Source: RH-AL1 sp964235705 (GTDB lineage Bacteria; Pseudomonadota; Alphaproteobacteria; Rhizobiales; Beijerinckiaceae). From it: DNA of 64,000 bases. A program made the position numbers and the translations under genes. Below the pieces are notes generated by a model. That model made no database searches. It was not told the DNA's origin and was given only the letters and a program-made list of their open reading frames with translations. The stretch is from assembly GCA_964235705.1 (NCBI GenBank), contig CAXSDP010000015.1:1-64000 (forward strand), in the 5' to 3' direction. Positions 24,648 to 34,339 of this stretch are shown piece by piece (the stretch's first letter is position 1; the number at the start of each line of letters is the position of its first letter).

Positions 24648-26466
24648 GATCGTCGAACCCGGCGAGGAAACCGCCGGCGACGAGCGCCTCGTGCACCGCC
24701 TCCGCCGCGCGCTCGACGCCCTCGCCGTCGCCGCCGACGATCGCCGCCGGGTCGAGCGGCGCCTCGTAGGGCGGGGTGGTCCCGTCCCCGGCCGGGGGCG
24801 CGGTGACCGGGGCGTCGACGAGCACCTCGACGAACTCGCCGGCCGGCAGCGCCGCGCGCGCCGTGGCCCGCTCGGCCCGCGACGGCGACGCGAGGGCGCA
24901 GAGCACGACGAGGCCGGCGTCCGCCATCATCCGCGCGGTGACGGCCGCGCGCCGGATGGCCTCCGCCCGCTCGGGCGGGCTCGAACCGAGATCGCCGTTC
25001 AAGCCGCGCGCGACCTGCGCCTCGTCGATGAGCGCCGTGTGCGCGCCGGCGAGGTTGAGCAGCACCTCCACCTGCGCCGCCACCGCCGCCGGATCCGCGC
25101 CGGGCGGGCCGCTGAACCAGACCACGCCTGGCCGCTGGTGCTTCAGGCGGGCCCGGTCCGTGCGCGTCAGGCTGGTCGCCCGGTGCTGGACGAGGGCGGC
25201 GCGGCCCCGCCCTTCCGCCACGGTGCCGGCGGCGACGGTGCGGTTGTCCTCGCGGTCGATCAGGATGAAGGCGCCGGTGGTCCGGTTGGCGGCGTAGGGG
25301 TCGAAGGCGAGCGGGGCGTTCGTCGCGATCCTCACGCGGCCGACCTCGTTCAGCCGCAGCGTCGTCGCGCGGTCCTGCGCGAAGCTGTTGACGTCCAGGC
25401 GGTAGTCGAGCGCGCTCACCGTCGCCGGCACCGTGCGGGTGGCGAGCTTGAGGAAATACGAGCGCCCGAAGCGCAGGGGCTCGTCCGCCATCCACACCAG
25501 GGTGGCGGTGAAGCCGTCGGCCACCTCCGGCCGCGCGCCGGGGTGGGCGAAGACGTCGCCGCGCGCGACGTCGACTTCTTGCGTGAGCGTCAACGTCACG
25601 GCGTCGCCGGCTTCCGCCGCCGCCCTGTCGCCGTCGGCGGTCACGATGCGGGCCACCGTGGCGGTGCGCCCGCTGCCGGCCACGACGATCGTTTCGCCGG
25701 CCGCGACGCGCCCGCTCGCCACGGTTCCGACGAAGCCGCGGAAGTCGAGGTTCGGCCGGTTGATCCACTGCACCGGCATGCGGAACGGCTGGGCGGCACG
25801 GTCGTCGGTGACGTCCACCGCTTCCAGGTGCGGCACCAGCGCCGGGCCGCGATACCAGGGCGTGCGCGGGCTCAGGCTTGAGAGGTTGTCGCCGTTGCGC
25901 GCCGACAGCGGGATCGCGGTGACGTCGAGGAAGCCGAGGGGTTCGGCGAAGCGCGTGAAGTCGGCGACGATGGAGTCGAACACGGCCTCGTCGTAGTCGA
26001 CGAGGTCGATCTTGTTGACCGCCAGCACGACGTGGCGGATGCCGAGCAGCGAGGCGATGACCGCGTGGCGGTGCGTCTGCGTCAGCAGGCCCTTGCGCGC
26101 GTCGACGAGCAGGATCGCCAGCTCCGCGTTGGAGGCGCCGGTCGCCATGTTGCGGGTGTACTGCTCGTGGCCGGGCGTGTCGGCGACGATGAAGGAGCGT
26201 CGCGCGGTCTTGAAGTAGCGGTAGGCGACGTCGATGGTGATGCCCTGCTGGCGCTCCGCCTCCAGGCCGTCGACGAGCAGGGCGAAGTCCATCGCCTCGC
26301 CGGTGGTGCCGTGCTTGGTGGTGTCGCGCTCCAGCGCCGCGAGCTGGTCGTCGAGCACGAGGTGCTGCTCCCACAGGAGCCGGCCGATCAGCGTCGACTT
26401 GCCGTCGTCGACCGAGCCGCAGGTGAGGAAGCGCAGCGCCGGCTTGGCGGCGGTCACCGCGTCCAT
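24628..26466 (-). CDS. cysN: ATP sulfurylase GTPase subunit with degenerate APS-kinase domain
   Basis: Large subunit of ATP sulfurylase; GTP hydrolysis drives APS formation with CysD. 612 residues. GTPase motifs are intact: GSVDDGKST, DTPGHEQ and NKID; EF-Tu-like beta-barrel domains follow. From residue ~445 there is a CysC-like domain as in CysNC/NodQ fusions, but its P-loop reads GPPGADPAA in place of GxxGxGK(S/T), and the domain is short (~168 residues). The RGLNGDLG trace of the APS-binding motif remains. The kinase activity is probably lost. Its ATG overlaps the cysD stop by one base (TGATG). Confidence 0.95.
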   Translation of the reverse strand: MDAVTAAKPALRFLTCGSVDDGKSTLIGRLLWEQHLVLDDQLAALERDTTKHGTTGEAMDFALLVDGLEAERQQGITIDVAYRYFKTARRSFIVADTPGHEQYTRNMATGASNAELAILLVDARKGLLTQTHRHAVIASLLGIRHVVLAVNKIDLVDYDEAVFDSIVADFTRFAEPLGFLDVTAIPLSARNGDNLSSLSPRTPWYRGPALVPHLEAVDVTDDRAAQPFRMPVQWINRPNLDFRGFVGTVASGRVAAGETIVVAGSGRTATVARIVTADGDRAAAEAGDAVTLTLTQEVDVARGDVFAHPGARPEVADGFTATLVWMADEPLRFGRSYFLKLATRTVPATVSALDYRLDVNSFAQDRATTLRLNEVGRVRIATNAPLAFDPYAANRTTGAFILIDREDNRTVAAGTVAEGRGRAALVQHRATSLTRTDRARLKHQRPGVVWFSGPPGADPAAVAAQVEVLLNLAGAHTALIDEAQVARGLNGDLGSSPPERAEAIRRAAVTARMMADAGLVVLCALASPSRAERATARAALPAGEFVEVLVDAPVTAPPAGDGTTPPYEAPLDPAAIVGGDGEGVERAAEAVHEALVAGGFLAGFDDLSDWSI

Positions 26467-27380
26467 CAGAAGTACCCCTCGCGCTTCTTCTTCTCCATCG
26501 AGCCGGACTCGTCGTGGTCGATCAGCCGGCCCTCGCGCTCGCTGACGGTGGAGGACCGCATTTCCGCGATCACCGCGTCGAGGTCGGCCGCCTCCGAGCG
26601 CACCGCGCCGGTCAGCGGGTAGCAGCCGAGCGTGCGGAAGCGCACCGTCTCGGTGCGCGGCACCTCGCCGGGCAGCAGCGGCAGGCGGTCGTCGTCGACC
26701 ATCAGCAGCGAGCCGCCGCGCGACACCACCGGGCGCGGCTTGGCGAAGTACAGCGGCACCACGTCGATCCCCTCGGCGGCGATGTAGTCCCACACGTCGA
26801 ACTCGGTCCAGTTCGACAGCGGGAACACCCGCATCGACTCGCCCCGGCGCAGCCGCGTGTTGTAGAGGCTCCAGAGTTCCGGCCGCTGGTCGCGCGGGTC
26901 CCAGGCGTGCGCGGCGGAGCGGTGCGAGAACACCCGCTCCTTGGCGCGGCTCTTTTCCTCGTCGCGCCGCGCGCCGCCGAAGGCCGCGTCGTAGCCCCCC
27001 TTGTCGAGGGCCTGGCGCAACCCTTCCGTCTTCATCACCTGCGTGTGCACGGCCGAGCCGGACGCGATCGGCGAGATGCCCCGGCGCACCCCGTCCTCGT
27101 TCACGTGGACGATGAGTTGCATCCCGCTCGCAAGCGCGGCGGCCTCGCGGAACGCGTACATCTCCTTGAACTTCCAGGTCGTGTCGACGTGGAGGAGGGG
27201 GAACGGCGGCACGGCGGGGTAGAAGGCCTTCAGCGCGAGGTGCAGCATCACGCTCGAGTCCTTGCCGATGGAGTAGAGCATCACGGGACGCTCGAACTCG
27301 GCCGCCACCTCGCGCAGGATGAACATCGCCTCGGCTTCGAGCCGGTGGAGGTGTGGCGGCAGGGCTCGGTTGGGTTTCAT
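26466..27380 (-). CDS. cysD: sulfate adenylyltransferase small subunit
   Basis: Catalytic subunit of ATP sulfurylase, 304 residues, makes APS from ATP and sulfate. The PP-loop SIGKDSSVMLHLALKAF and FGGARRDEEKSRAKER are conserved, and the C-terminal KKREGYF tail is typical. Translationally coupled to cysN. About 35 bases separate it from the TauE-like gene upstream, so the three may form one transcript. Confidence 0.96.
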   Translation of the reverse strand: MKPNRALPPHLHRLEAEAMFILREVAAEFERPVMLYSIGKDSSVMLHLALKAFYPAVPPFPLLHVDTTWKFKEMYAFREAAALASGMQLIVHVNEDGVRRGISPIASGSAVHTQVMKTEGLRQALDKGGYDAAFGGARRDEEKSRAKERVFSHRSAAHAWDPRDQRPELWSLYNTRLRRGESMRVFPLSNWTEFDVWDYIAAEGIDVVPLYFAKPRPVVSRGGSLLMVDDDRLPLLPGEVPRTETVRFRTLGCYPLTGAVRSEAADLDAVIAEMRSSTVSEREGRLIDHDESGSMEKKKREGYF

Positions 27381-27415
27381 CGGTCGTTGATCTCGCGAGG
27401 GGGCGTCCCGGCTAT

Positions 27416-28204
27416 CTATATGGCGAGGCGGACGCCGACCACCGCGAGGGTCGCCGCGAGGAGTGGACGCAGCACCCTTTCCGGCACACGGTTGGACAGG
27501 ATGCTGCTGAGCGCGATGCCGGGGATCGAGCCGACCAGCAGCGAGCCCAGGACCGGGAAGTCGACCGACCCGTAAAGCCAATGGCCGGTTCCCGCGATGA
27601 GCGTGAGGGGCACGGCGTGGGCGATGTCGGACCCCACGATCCTCAGCGTCGACAGCCCGGGGTAAAGCACCAGCAGGACCGTGACCCCGATGGCGCCGGC
27701 GCCGACGGAGGTGATCGACACGAGCACGCCGAGGAAGGCGCCGAGCGCGACCGTCAGGATCAGGCGGGTGCGCCCGTCGAGGTCCTCGATCATGGGGGCG
27801 AGGCGCTCGACGATCCGGCGGCGGAAGACGAGGCCGATCGCCGTCAGGATCAGCGCGATCCCCAGCGCGGTGCTGATGACGTCGTGGTGGCCGTGCGGCG
27901 CGTGCTTGTGCCCGGCCACGAGGGTCACCGTCAGCGCGGTCGCCGGCACGCTCCCGTAGGCGAGCCGCCTGACGATCCGCCAGTCCACGCTGTCGCGGAA
28001 ACCGTGCAGCACCACGCCCACACCCTTCGTGACGCAGGCGAAGAGCAGGTCCGTGCCCACCGCCGTCGTCGGGTTCACGCCGAAGAGGAGCACGAGGAGC
28101 GGCGTCATGAGCGAACCACCCCCGACACCCGTCAATCCGACGAGCGTCCCGACGAGCAGGCCGGAGAACGCGTAAGGCCAATCGACGGCGTGGAGGATCG
28201 ACAT
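27416..28204 (-). CDS. TauE/SafE-family sulfite/anion permease
   Basis: Inner-membrane protein of 262 residues with about eight hydrophobic segments. It carries the duplicated family signature GLTGVGGGSLMTPLL (first half) and ITSVGAGAIGV (second half). TauE/SafE proteins export sulfite or sulfonates, or import sulfate-like anions. Its place at the head of cysDN suggests sulfate uptake or sulfite relief, inferred from context. Start is uncertain: ATG 28204 gives the shortest form; ATGs at 28231 and 28234 would add 9-10 residues. None has a clear ribosome site. Confidence 0.88.
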   Translation of the reverse strand: MSILHAVDWPYAFSGLLVGTLVGLTGVGGGSLMTPLLVLLFGVNPTTAVGTDLLFACVTKGVGVVLHGFRDSVDWRIVRRLAYGSVPATALTVTLVAGHKHAPHGHHDVISTALGIALILTAIGLVFRRRIVERLAPMIEDLDGRTRLILTVALGAFLGVLVSITSVGAGAIGVTVLLVLYPGLSTLRIVGSDIAHAVPLTLIAGTGHWLYGSVDFPVLGSLLVGSIPGIALSSILSNRVPERVLRPLLAATLAVVGVRLAI

Positions 28205-28515
28205 GAAGGGGTTATCCAAGGGGCCACGCATCATGGCGACGGGGGAGGGGACATCAATCGAATTCCATTCCCGATCCGCGCTTCCTTTCGGCAGGTTCGT
28301 TCCCTTGGCCGGGCCCTCGGAGAGGATTGTTCCAAGGCCGGGCACGACGCCGCCCCGCACGACGCCGCCTCGAGGTCGGCGATCCAGCGCTCGATCGCCG
28401 GTTCGGCCGTTTCGCGTGGCGGTTCGCGCTGCCGGTGGCGCTCCATCCAACCATGGCTTAACAAACAGCTCGTTCCGTCCGCTCAAGGGATCGACGGAGA
28501 AGGAGCACACGTTTG
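28205..28515. other. divergent intergenic region, no feature recognised
   Basis: Separates the TauE-like gene (minus) from the giant glycosyltransferase (plus). GAAGGAG at about 28496 is the ribosome site of the latter. No repeat or promoter could be called. Confidence 0.5.
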
Positions 28516-31500
28516 ATGGACATGCGTATCGCGGCTCTTGATCGTTTGAAACGGCTCGTCATCGGCCGGAATCACGGGGACGCGATCGGGTTCGATCCAA
28601 CCTTCTATGCCAGGCACTACCCAGATTTGCGACAGTTGCGGACGAGCGCCGCGCTTCACAGGCACTTCAAGAACCACGGCGAGACCGAAGGACGTTTCCC
28701 GTCCTTGTCCGCGCTCAAGGACGATCTGGCGCGCCGGAATCGTGTCCTGCCCGATCATTTCGACTGGATCCTGTACCGCCATCTCAATCCCGACCTGCAA
28801 CGCTTGTTGGACGATCAGTGGCAGTACGAGATCCATTTCCTCCAGCATGGCGAGGCCGAGGGACGCCCTTACGGTGTCGGCGAGGGGGAAACGCGCTGGG
28901 TTGGGTGGCGAAGCGTCTTCAACCTGTACGACTTCCTCCTCTTCAGCGAGGAATGGAGGGACCCCGCCGTCACCGACCGGGAGGGCGTCCTCGAACTCTT
29001 CGAGCGCGAAGGCATCGACCGGCTCACGCCCATCGCGCGCGATTGGGCGTTCGACCCTGACTTCTATCGGCAGCATTACGCGGTCGAGCTATCAACCCCG
29101 GCGGACCTTTATCGAGACTGGATCGAGAGGGGTTTCAGCGAGGGTCACGCGCCCAACGAGACGCGCGCCATCCAGGGCCTCGTCGGAAGCAGCGGCTACC
29201 CCGCCGCTTTCGACTGGCGCTCCTACACCGGTATCGCGGCCGATGCCCCGACATACCCGACCAAGGTCAGCGCCCTGCGGGACGTCTTCGAGAGGCCGTT
29301 GGAGCAACGCGCGTCCCGCAGCTTCAAAGGCGCGGGGATCGCGTCGCTTTTCGCGCAGATCGGCGACTACCACCTCATCCGGGGCGGTTTCGCGCTTGCC
29401 GAGCGCTGCTACGCCCGCGCCATATCCGATGATCGATCCGTCAGTTCCGTTCACCTCCATCGCGGCGACGCCTTGCAGGCAAACGGCAAGCCGGCCGAAG
29501 CCCTCGGCAGCTATCAGGCCGCGCTGGCGTTCCCCTCCTATTCGGTGTGGGCGCTCGTCCATTACGCCAAGATCACGATGTCGGTCGGATCCGTCCAGAT
29601 GTCCTTCGACGCCCTCAAGGACAAGTACGCCCGCTGGGCCGGTGAGCCGTTCTACCGCAACGTGGTCGACGAATGCGTCGAGATGCGCTTCCAGCAGATC
29701 GCGAACGCGACCCGCAAGTTGATCGAGGGCGGGGATGTGGGGGTGGCCTACGCCTATGCCGACGCCCAGCTACCCGCGCTGACGAATGAGATCGAGGCGC
29801 TCAAGATACCGGGACCGGTGAGGGTCGCGCGTGATCCCAAGCGTGTGACGATGCTGGCTTGCCTCGACCTTCCGCAATGCACGCACTACCGCGTCAAGCA
29901 GAAGGTCGAGCAGCTCGCCGCGCTCGGGATCGAGTGCGACGTCTTCGACTTCAACGATCCGGCCGCGTTCATGTCGGACCTGCCGGGGGCGTCGGCCGCC
30001 ATCTTCTATCGCGTGCCGGCTTACCCGAAGATCGTCCAATCCATCCTCTACGCCCGCGCCCTCGGCATCCCGACCTTCTACGACATCGACGACCTGATCT
30101 TCACGCCGGACTTCCCGGACGACTTCGAGAGTTACGAAGGTCAGATCGACCACGCGACGTTCGTCGGCCTGCGCTGCGGCGTTCCCCTTTACCGCCAGGC
30201 CGTCTCCCTCTGCGACTTCGGGATCGCGTCGACGCGACCGCTCGCCGACAGGCTCGGTCCCCTGGTTCGTCGGAGGATCGCCCACGTCCACCCCAACGGC
30301 CTCGACCGCAGCAACGACGTCATGGTCCAGGTCGGGGAGCGGCCGCGACCGGCGACGGACGGCGTCACGATCTTCTACGGGAGCGGCACGAAGGCCCACA
30401 ACCGCGACTTCAACGCCTTGGTCGGGCCGGCCCTCTTCGAGATCCTGTCGACGATGCCCGCCGTCCGGCTCGTCGTCGTGGGTTACCTGACGCTCGACGA
30501 TCGCTTCGCATCGCTCGAGGGCCAGATCAGTCGCTTCCCGTTCGTCGACGATCGAAGCCAGTACGCGGCGCTGCTGGCGTCGAGCGACATCAACATATCG
30601 GTCCTGCACGGGGGCGCCATCGCCGATTGCAAGAGCGAGATCAAGTGGCTGGAAGCGGCGATCCTGCAGGTCCCCACGATCGTATCCTGGACCGAAACGT
30701 TCGATCAGGTCCTGGACGCCCCCGTCGACGGGCTCATCGCCCGTTCCACCAGGGATTGGACGGATCACCTCAGGACGCTGATCGAGGATCCCGGGCGACG
30801 GCGATCGATCGGCCGCGCGGCCCGCGCCAAAGCGTTGCGGCTGTACTCGCTGGAACGGATCGGCATGAAGTTCGCCGCGATGCTCGCCGGCTCGCTCGAC
30901 GATGGCCGGAAGATCCTTCCCGCGCCGAAGAAGGCGCGCATCCTGGTCTGCAACGTCTTCTTCGCACCGCAAACGCACGGCGGGGCCACCCGCGTCGTCG
31001 AGGACAACCTCAACTACTTCGTGGATCACCTTTCGGCGGAGTTCGACCTTTCCGTCCTCACGACGGACAACGGGATGCCGCTCGGCTCCTTCAAGGTCGA
31101 CACCTATCGCGGGTGCACGGTGTACCGGGTCGCGACGCCGCTCGAGGTGAACATGGACTGGCGTCCCTTCAACCCCGACAACGGCGACACGTTCACCAAG
31201 GTCCTCGCCCTCGCCGAGCCGGATCTCGTCCATTTCCACTGCATCCAACGCCTCACCGCCTCGATCGTCGAGGAAACCCTGAAGCGGGACATCCCGTACG
31301 TCGTGACGGCGCACGACGCTTGGTGGATCTCCGACTACCAATTCCTCGTCGACCAGCGGGACCTGTTGATCGATCCGGGTCGCGACGGCTTCCGGGCGCC
31401 GCTCCCGGAAGGCGTGACCAGACCACAGTCCTTGGAGCGGCGCCATCGGTTGCGCGCGCTCCTCAACAAGGCGAGGTACACGCTGCCGGTGTCGAAATCC

Positions 31501-32163
31501 TTCGGTGCGATCTACGAGGCCGCCGGGATCACCAACGTCCATCCGATCCCCAACGGGGTCGGTGCCTTCATGGACGTCCTGCCATCGGTCACGCCACCTG
31601 GGACGTTGGTCATCGGTCACGTCGGTGGCCGATCGGCGCACAAGGGCGCTTCGCTCCTGGAAATCGTCCTGCGTGAGAACGCGTTCGCCAACTTGGCCCT
31701 CATCATGATCGATGGGACGATCGAGTTCGGACACGAGGTCAAGGCGACGTGGGGCGCGACGGACGTCTCGTTGCGGGGTGTCTACCCGCAAGTCCGGGTC
31801 AACGAACTGTTCGCCTCGATCGATGTCCTCATCGCGCCCTCGATCTGGCCGGAAAGCTTCGGCCTCATCGTTCGCGAAGCGCAGCATTTCGGCAAATGGG
31901 TCGTCGCCTCCGATCGCGGCGCGCTCGCCGAGGACATCGTCGAGGGCGAGGACGGCACCGTGATCGACGTCGGCGGCAAGCATGACCTCGCGGGGATCCT
32001 GCGCCGGATGAACGACGATCCCCAAGCCTACAAGGAGGTTCGTGCCGCGAGCGGACGGACGCGATCATCGTCCGACCAGGCCCTCGACTTGGCCGACCTT
32101 TACCGCTCGGTCGTCACGCACCGCGCCGTGGACGTCGCATCGGAGGTGCCGGCGATGGCGTGA
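28516..32163 (+). CDS. 1,215-residue tandem glycosyltransferase with N-terminal repeats
   Basis: Large cytoplasmic protein, probably in surface polysaccharide synthesis. Residues ~25-260 hold repeats of the form FDxxxYxxxxxDL...HGExEGR (FDPTFYARHYPDL, FDWILYRHLNPDL, FDPDFYRQHYAV). Residues ~275-350 look TPR-like (ALAERCYARAISDD, ALGSYQAALAF). A first GT-B domain spans ~440-800 (ILVCN-less, with IPTFYDIDDLIF and HPNGLD); a second GT4 domain spans ~807-1195 with GGATRVVEDN, HDAWWISD, NGVGAF and the nucleotide-sugar EX7E motif ESFGLIVREA. AAGGAG precedes the start; a TTG three bases upstream is also possible. Two sugars may be added in succession by one polypeptide; donor and acceptor are unknown. 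Confidence 0.88.
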   Translation: MDMRIAALDRLKRLVIGRNHGDAIGFDPTFYARHYPDLRQLRTSAALHRHFKNHGETEGRFPSLSALKDDLARRNRVLPDHFDWILYRHLNPDLQRLLDDQWQYEIHFLQHGEAEGRPYGVGEGETRWVGWRSVFNLYDFLLFSEEWRDPAVTDREGVLELFEREGIDRLTPIARDWAFDPDFYRQHYAVELSTPADLYRDWIERGFSEGHAPNETRAIQGLVGSSGYPAAFDWRSYTGIAADAPTYPTKVSALRDVFERPLEQRASRSFKGAGIASLFAQIGDYHLIRGGFALAERCYARAISDDRSVSSVHLHRGDALQANGKPAEALGSYQAALAFPSYSVWALVHYAKITMSVGSVQMSFDALKDKYARWAGEPFYRNVVDECVEMRFQQIANATRKLIEGGDVGVAYAYADAQLPALTNEIEALKIPGPVRVARDPKRVTMLACLDLPQCTHYRVKQKVEQLAALGIECDVFDFNDPAAFMSDLPGASAAIFYRVPAYPKIVQSILYARALGIPTFYDIDDLIFTPDFPDDFESYEGQIDHATFVGLRCGVPLYRQAVSLCDFGIASTRPLADRLGPLVRRRIAHVHPNGLDRSNDVMVQVGERPRPATDGVTIFYGSGTKAHNRDFNALVGPALFEILSTMPAVRLVVVGYLTLDDRFASLEGQISRFPFVDDRSQYAALLASSDINISVLHGGAIADCKSEIKWLEAAILQVPTIVSWTETFDQVLDAPVDGLIARSTRDWTDHLRTLIEDPGRRRSIGRAARAKALRLYSLERIGMKFAAMLAGSLDDGRKILPAPKKARILVCNVFFAPQTHGGATRVVEDNLNYFVDHLSAEFDLSVLTTDNGMPLGSFKVDTYRGCTVYRVATPLEVNMDWRPFNPDNGDTFTKVLALAEPDLVHFHCIQRLTASIVEETLKRDIPYVVTAHDAWWISDYQFLVDQRDLLIDPGRDGFRAPLPEGVTRPQSLERRHRLRALLNKARYTLPVSKSFGAIYEAAGITNVHPIPNGVGAFMDVLPSVTPPGTLVIGHVGGRSAHKGASLLEIVLRENAFANLALIMIDGTIEFGHEVKATWGATDVSLRGVYPQVRVNELFASIDVLIAPSIWPESFGLIVREAQHFGKWVVASDRGALAEDIVEGEDGTVIDVGGKHDLAGILRRMNDDPQAYKEVRAASGRTRSSSDQALDLADLYRSVVTHRAVDVASEVPAMA

Positions 32164-32202
32164 GGCGAGCCCCTCCCTTGGCCGGGCCCGCCCCTCCACC
32201 CC

Positions 32203-33303
32203 TCACGGCCCGGCCGCGCACGCGCCGGATAGATCGAAGGTCGCGGCCGACGTGCCGATCGCGTTCCAGCTGAACGGATCGTCGGACGCGCCCTGGGCGG
32301 CGAAGACCTGGAGCGTGAGCGCATCGCAGGCGGGGCGGGGCGCCAGCGACTTGTCGGCCTCCGTGGCCAGGCCAGGACCTTCCCGCCAGTGGAGCGCGAG
32401 GCCGCTTGTGGCCACGGTGCGGAACCTGTCCGAGTCCAGCAGGGTCACCGTCGTGCGATCCCGTGCACTGTCGGACACGGCGACGAGCAGCTTCGTCACC
32501 CCGTCGTAGGCGAGGTCGACGCCGAAGCTTTCCAGCACCGAGTATTCGGCCGTGTGTTCGCCCGGCGCGCGCGCCACCCAGCCCTTCGCCGTCAGCTCCT
32601 CCACGCCCGTGCCGAAGGCCGGGTCGCGCGAGCGCAGGACGAACTGGCCCGCCCCGTTGAAGGGGTTGGCGCCGCTGCCGGTGCTGTCGGTGAAAGCCAG
32701 GTAGACGTAGGGGGCGACGTACACGGCAGCCGGTTGGCCGGCGCCATAGGTCAAGTGGTGGAGGGCCCAGTCCGCGTTGGTCTTGGCCGCCGACACGATC
32801 GGCCGATTGACCCCGATCCGCTCGAAGTGGATGGCATCCGTGCCGACGGCGACGCCGATCGCGCTCAAGCCGCCGTCGACCTGCTCGCCCGTGTAGTACA
32901 AGTAGTAGCGATCACCGACCCTGAGAACGTTGGGATCGCAGGTGTGGCGCGCATCGAAGTCCGCGGCATCGCCCGTTGGTTGGAGCGAGACGTCGTCGGC
33001 GTGCCAGAACGACGAGGAGACCCAGGGTCCATCGAGGGTCGGCGCGTGGCGGTGAAGGATGAAATCGCCGGCGACGCCGCCGCACCAGTACATCTGGAAT
33101 CCGTGCCCATCGTGGATGACGGCCGGCGCGTAATTGTAGGAGCCCCTTTGCACGAGCGCCCTGTCGGTGAGGACCTGTCGCGTCAGCCTCAGGGTGGGAC
33201 GTCCCTCCACGCGGGACGCCGCCGCCGCGCCGAGCGTGACCATCGAGAGCAGGAGCGCCGAGAGCGTGAGCGTTCCCAACGCCGTCGTCCACCTTACGGT
33301 CAT
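32203..33303 (-). CDS. secreted beta-propeller glycosidase-like protein
   Basis: Exported protein of 366 residues with a Sec signal peptide (TALGTLTLSALLLSMVTLGAAAA). The mature part has five-bladed-propeller features of the arabinanase/levansucrase/GH43-like group: YNYAPAVIHDGHGFQMYWCGG, CDPNVLRVGDRYYLYYTG, VAPYVYLAFTDS and VDLAYDGVTKLLVAVSD. An acidic catalytic set is plausible (Asp in each blade start) but cannot be assigned. Convergent with the giant glycosyltransferase, so it may trim or modify the same polymer. Start ATG 33303 is chosen by the signal peptide; there is no clear ribosome site and the frame continues upstream. Confidence 0.65.
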   Translation of the reverse strand: MTVRWTTALGTLTLSALLLSMVTLGAAAASRVEGRPTLRLTRQVLTDRALVQRGSYNYAPAVIHDGHGFQMYWCGGVAGDFILHRHAPTLDGPWVSSSFWHADDVSLQPTGDAADFDARHTCDPNVLRVGDRYYLYYTGEQVDGGLSAIGVAVGTDAIHFERIGVNRPIVSAAKTNADWALHHLTYGAGQPAAVYVAPYVYLAFTDSTGSGANPFNGAGQFVLRSRDPAFGTGVEELTAKGWVARAPGEHTAEYSVLESFGVDLAYDGVTKLLVAVSDSARDRTTVTLLDSDRFRTVATSGLALHWREGPGLATEADKSLAPRPACDALTLQVFAAQGASDDPFSWNAIGTSAATFDLSGACAAGP

Positions 33304-33734
33304 TCGGCATGCGGCCGCTGCATGAACGGAGTCGATGCTCAAACGCGGGCCTCCCCAAGGCAGAACGGCATTCCCGATCCTTGTCGATGCCATGCGGGCA
33401 GGGAGATGGGAAGGGACGACCACCGCTCCGGCGAGGCGGGGATCATCACCGTCGACCTGGTGCGGCTCCGCGCCGGGACTGGTCGACGAAGTTCGCTAGG
33501 CGCTCGCGACACCACGCGGCTCGCCGAGCTGCCGGCGGTGAGGTGTCGTGAGGCCACTTGGGCGTTCGGCAGGGGCGATATCAGGTTCACCGACCCTGGC
33601 GAGCGCGATGCGGTTGCGGGCGGGGGGCTGAGCGGCTTTGGTCCGAGACAACCGGAACCATTCCATCCTTGTTGATTTACCGAAAGCCGTGCGGTTGAAC
33701 AGTGTCAAATATATCGAGGTAGGAGACAGCTCGT
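33304..33734. other. intergenic region, no gene recognised
   Basis: Left part is GC-rich with frames open only by composition. From ~33660 the sequence becomes AT-richer and ends with GAGGTAGGAG, the ribosome site of the small gene at 33735. Probable promoter of that gene, not resolvable by eye. Confidence 0.5.
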
Positions 33735-33959
33735 TTGAAGAAACCATTCTCTTCGGAGATCAGGACGACCAATATCGTTCAAATTGAGGCTGACGGGGTA
33801 TTGACCCACGGCACTCCCGATCCGACCAGCTTGCAAATCTCAATCGTCGACGATCAGGGTAGTATCCATCTACTCGTCTTCAAGGGCAAGTCGGTCGCCC
33901 GCTTAGCTGGCATCATGCTTGGTTTGACCAAGGTGGCCCCCGACGCCTTCGAGGTTTAA
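33735..33959 (+). CDS. small accessory protein, paralogue of 35652-35885
   Basis: A 74-residue protein starting at TTG with AGGAG upstream. No known domain. It shares a clear pattern with the product at 35652-35885: T-x-V-V/I-x-I-E-x-DGV-x-(T/S)HG-x-PDP and LxGIxLGLxK near the C-terminus. Predicted as a compact beta-rich fold with a C-terminal helix. Two diverged copies in 2 kb, in opposite orientation, in a low-GC strip suggest acquired DNA. Function unknown. Confidence 0.7.
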   Translation: MKKPFSSEIRTTNIVQIEADGVLTHGTPDPTSLQISIVDDQGSIHLLVFKGKSVARLAGIMLGLTKVAPDAFEV

Positions 33960-34021
33960 GCGTCATGTCCGATGCGACGCGATCCGGCACGGCATACGGG
34001 TCTGTCGCCTCGCGAGGAAAC

Positions 34022-34255
34022 CTAGGCCGGCTTCCGTCGTCGGACCGCGATCATGATGTCACTGACCACTTCACAATCCTCATCGAGGACACATAGGCTC
34101 CAGTTTCCGCGCGTGAAATGACCATGCGCCTCCTTCAGCATTTCGCCAGCCATGATAACGGCTTCGGAATGAGCTTTCTCAGGTCCTGAAAGGTCCGTGC
34201 CTTCCCCATCGGCATGTTGGACGCCGTCATGAACGTGGAAGAAGTAACGTGGCAT
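34022..34255 (-). CDS. DUF6894 family small protein
   Basis: A 77-residue protein starting MPRYFFHVHDGV, the family hallmark, followed by EGTDLSG and an Ala/Glu-rich helix, then a beta hairpin (WSLCVLDEDCEVV). DUF6894 proteins are short, abundant in Hyphomicrobiales, and of unknown function. It is one of up to three members in 2.3 kb here. Confidence 0.85.
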   Translation of the reverse strand: MPRYFFHVHDGVQHADGEGTDLSGPEKAHSEAVIMAGEMLKEAHGHFTRGNWSLCVLDEDCEVVSDIMIAVRRRKPA

Positions 34256-34339
34256 CTGGACATCTCCGGGCAGGAAGGTTCACGCTAGGTGCTGCGATCG
34301 GCGCCGACGCCATCCGATGATATCGCCCTCGCGTTATCG

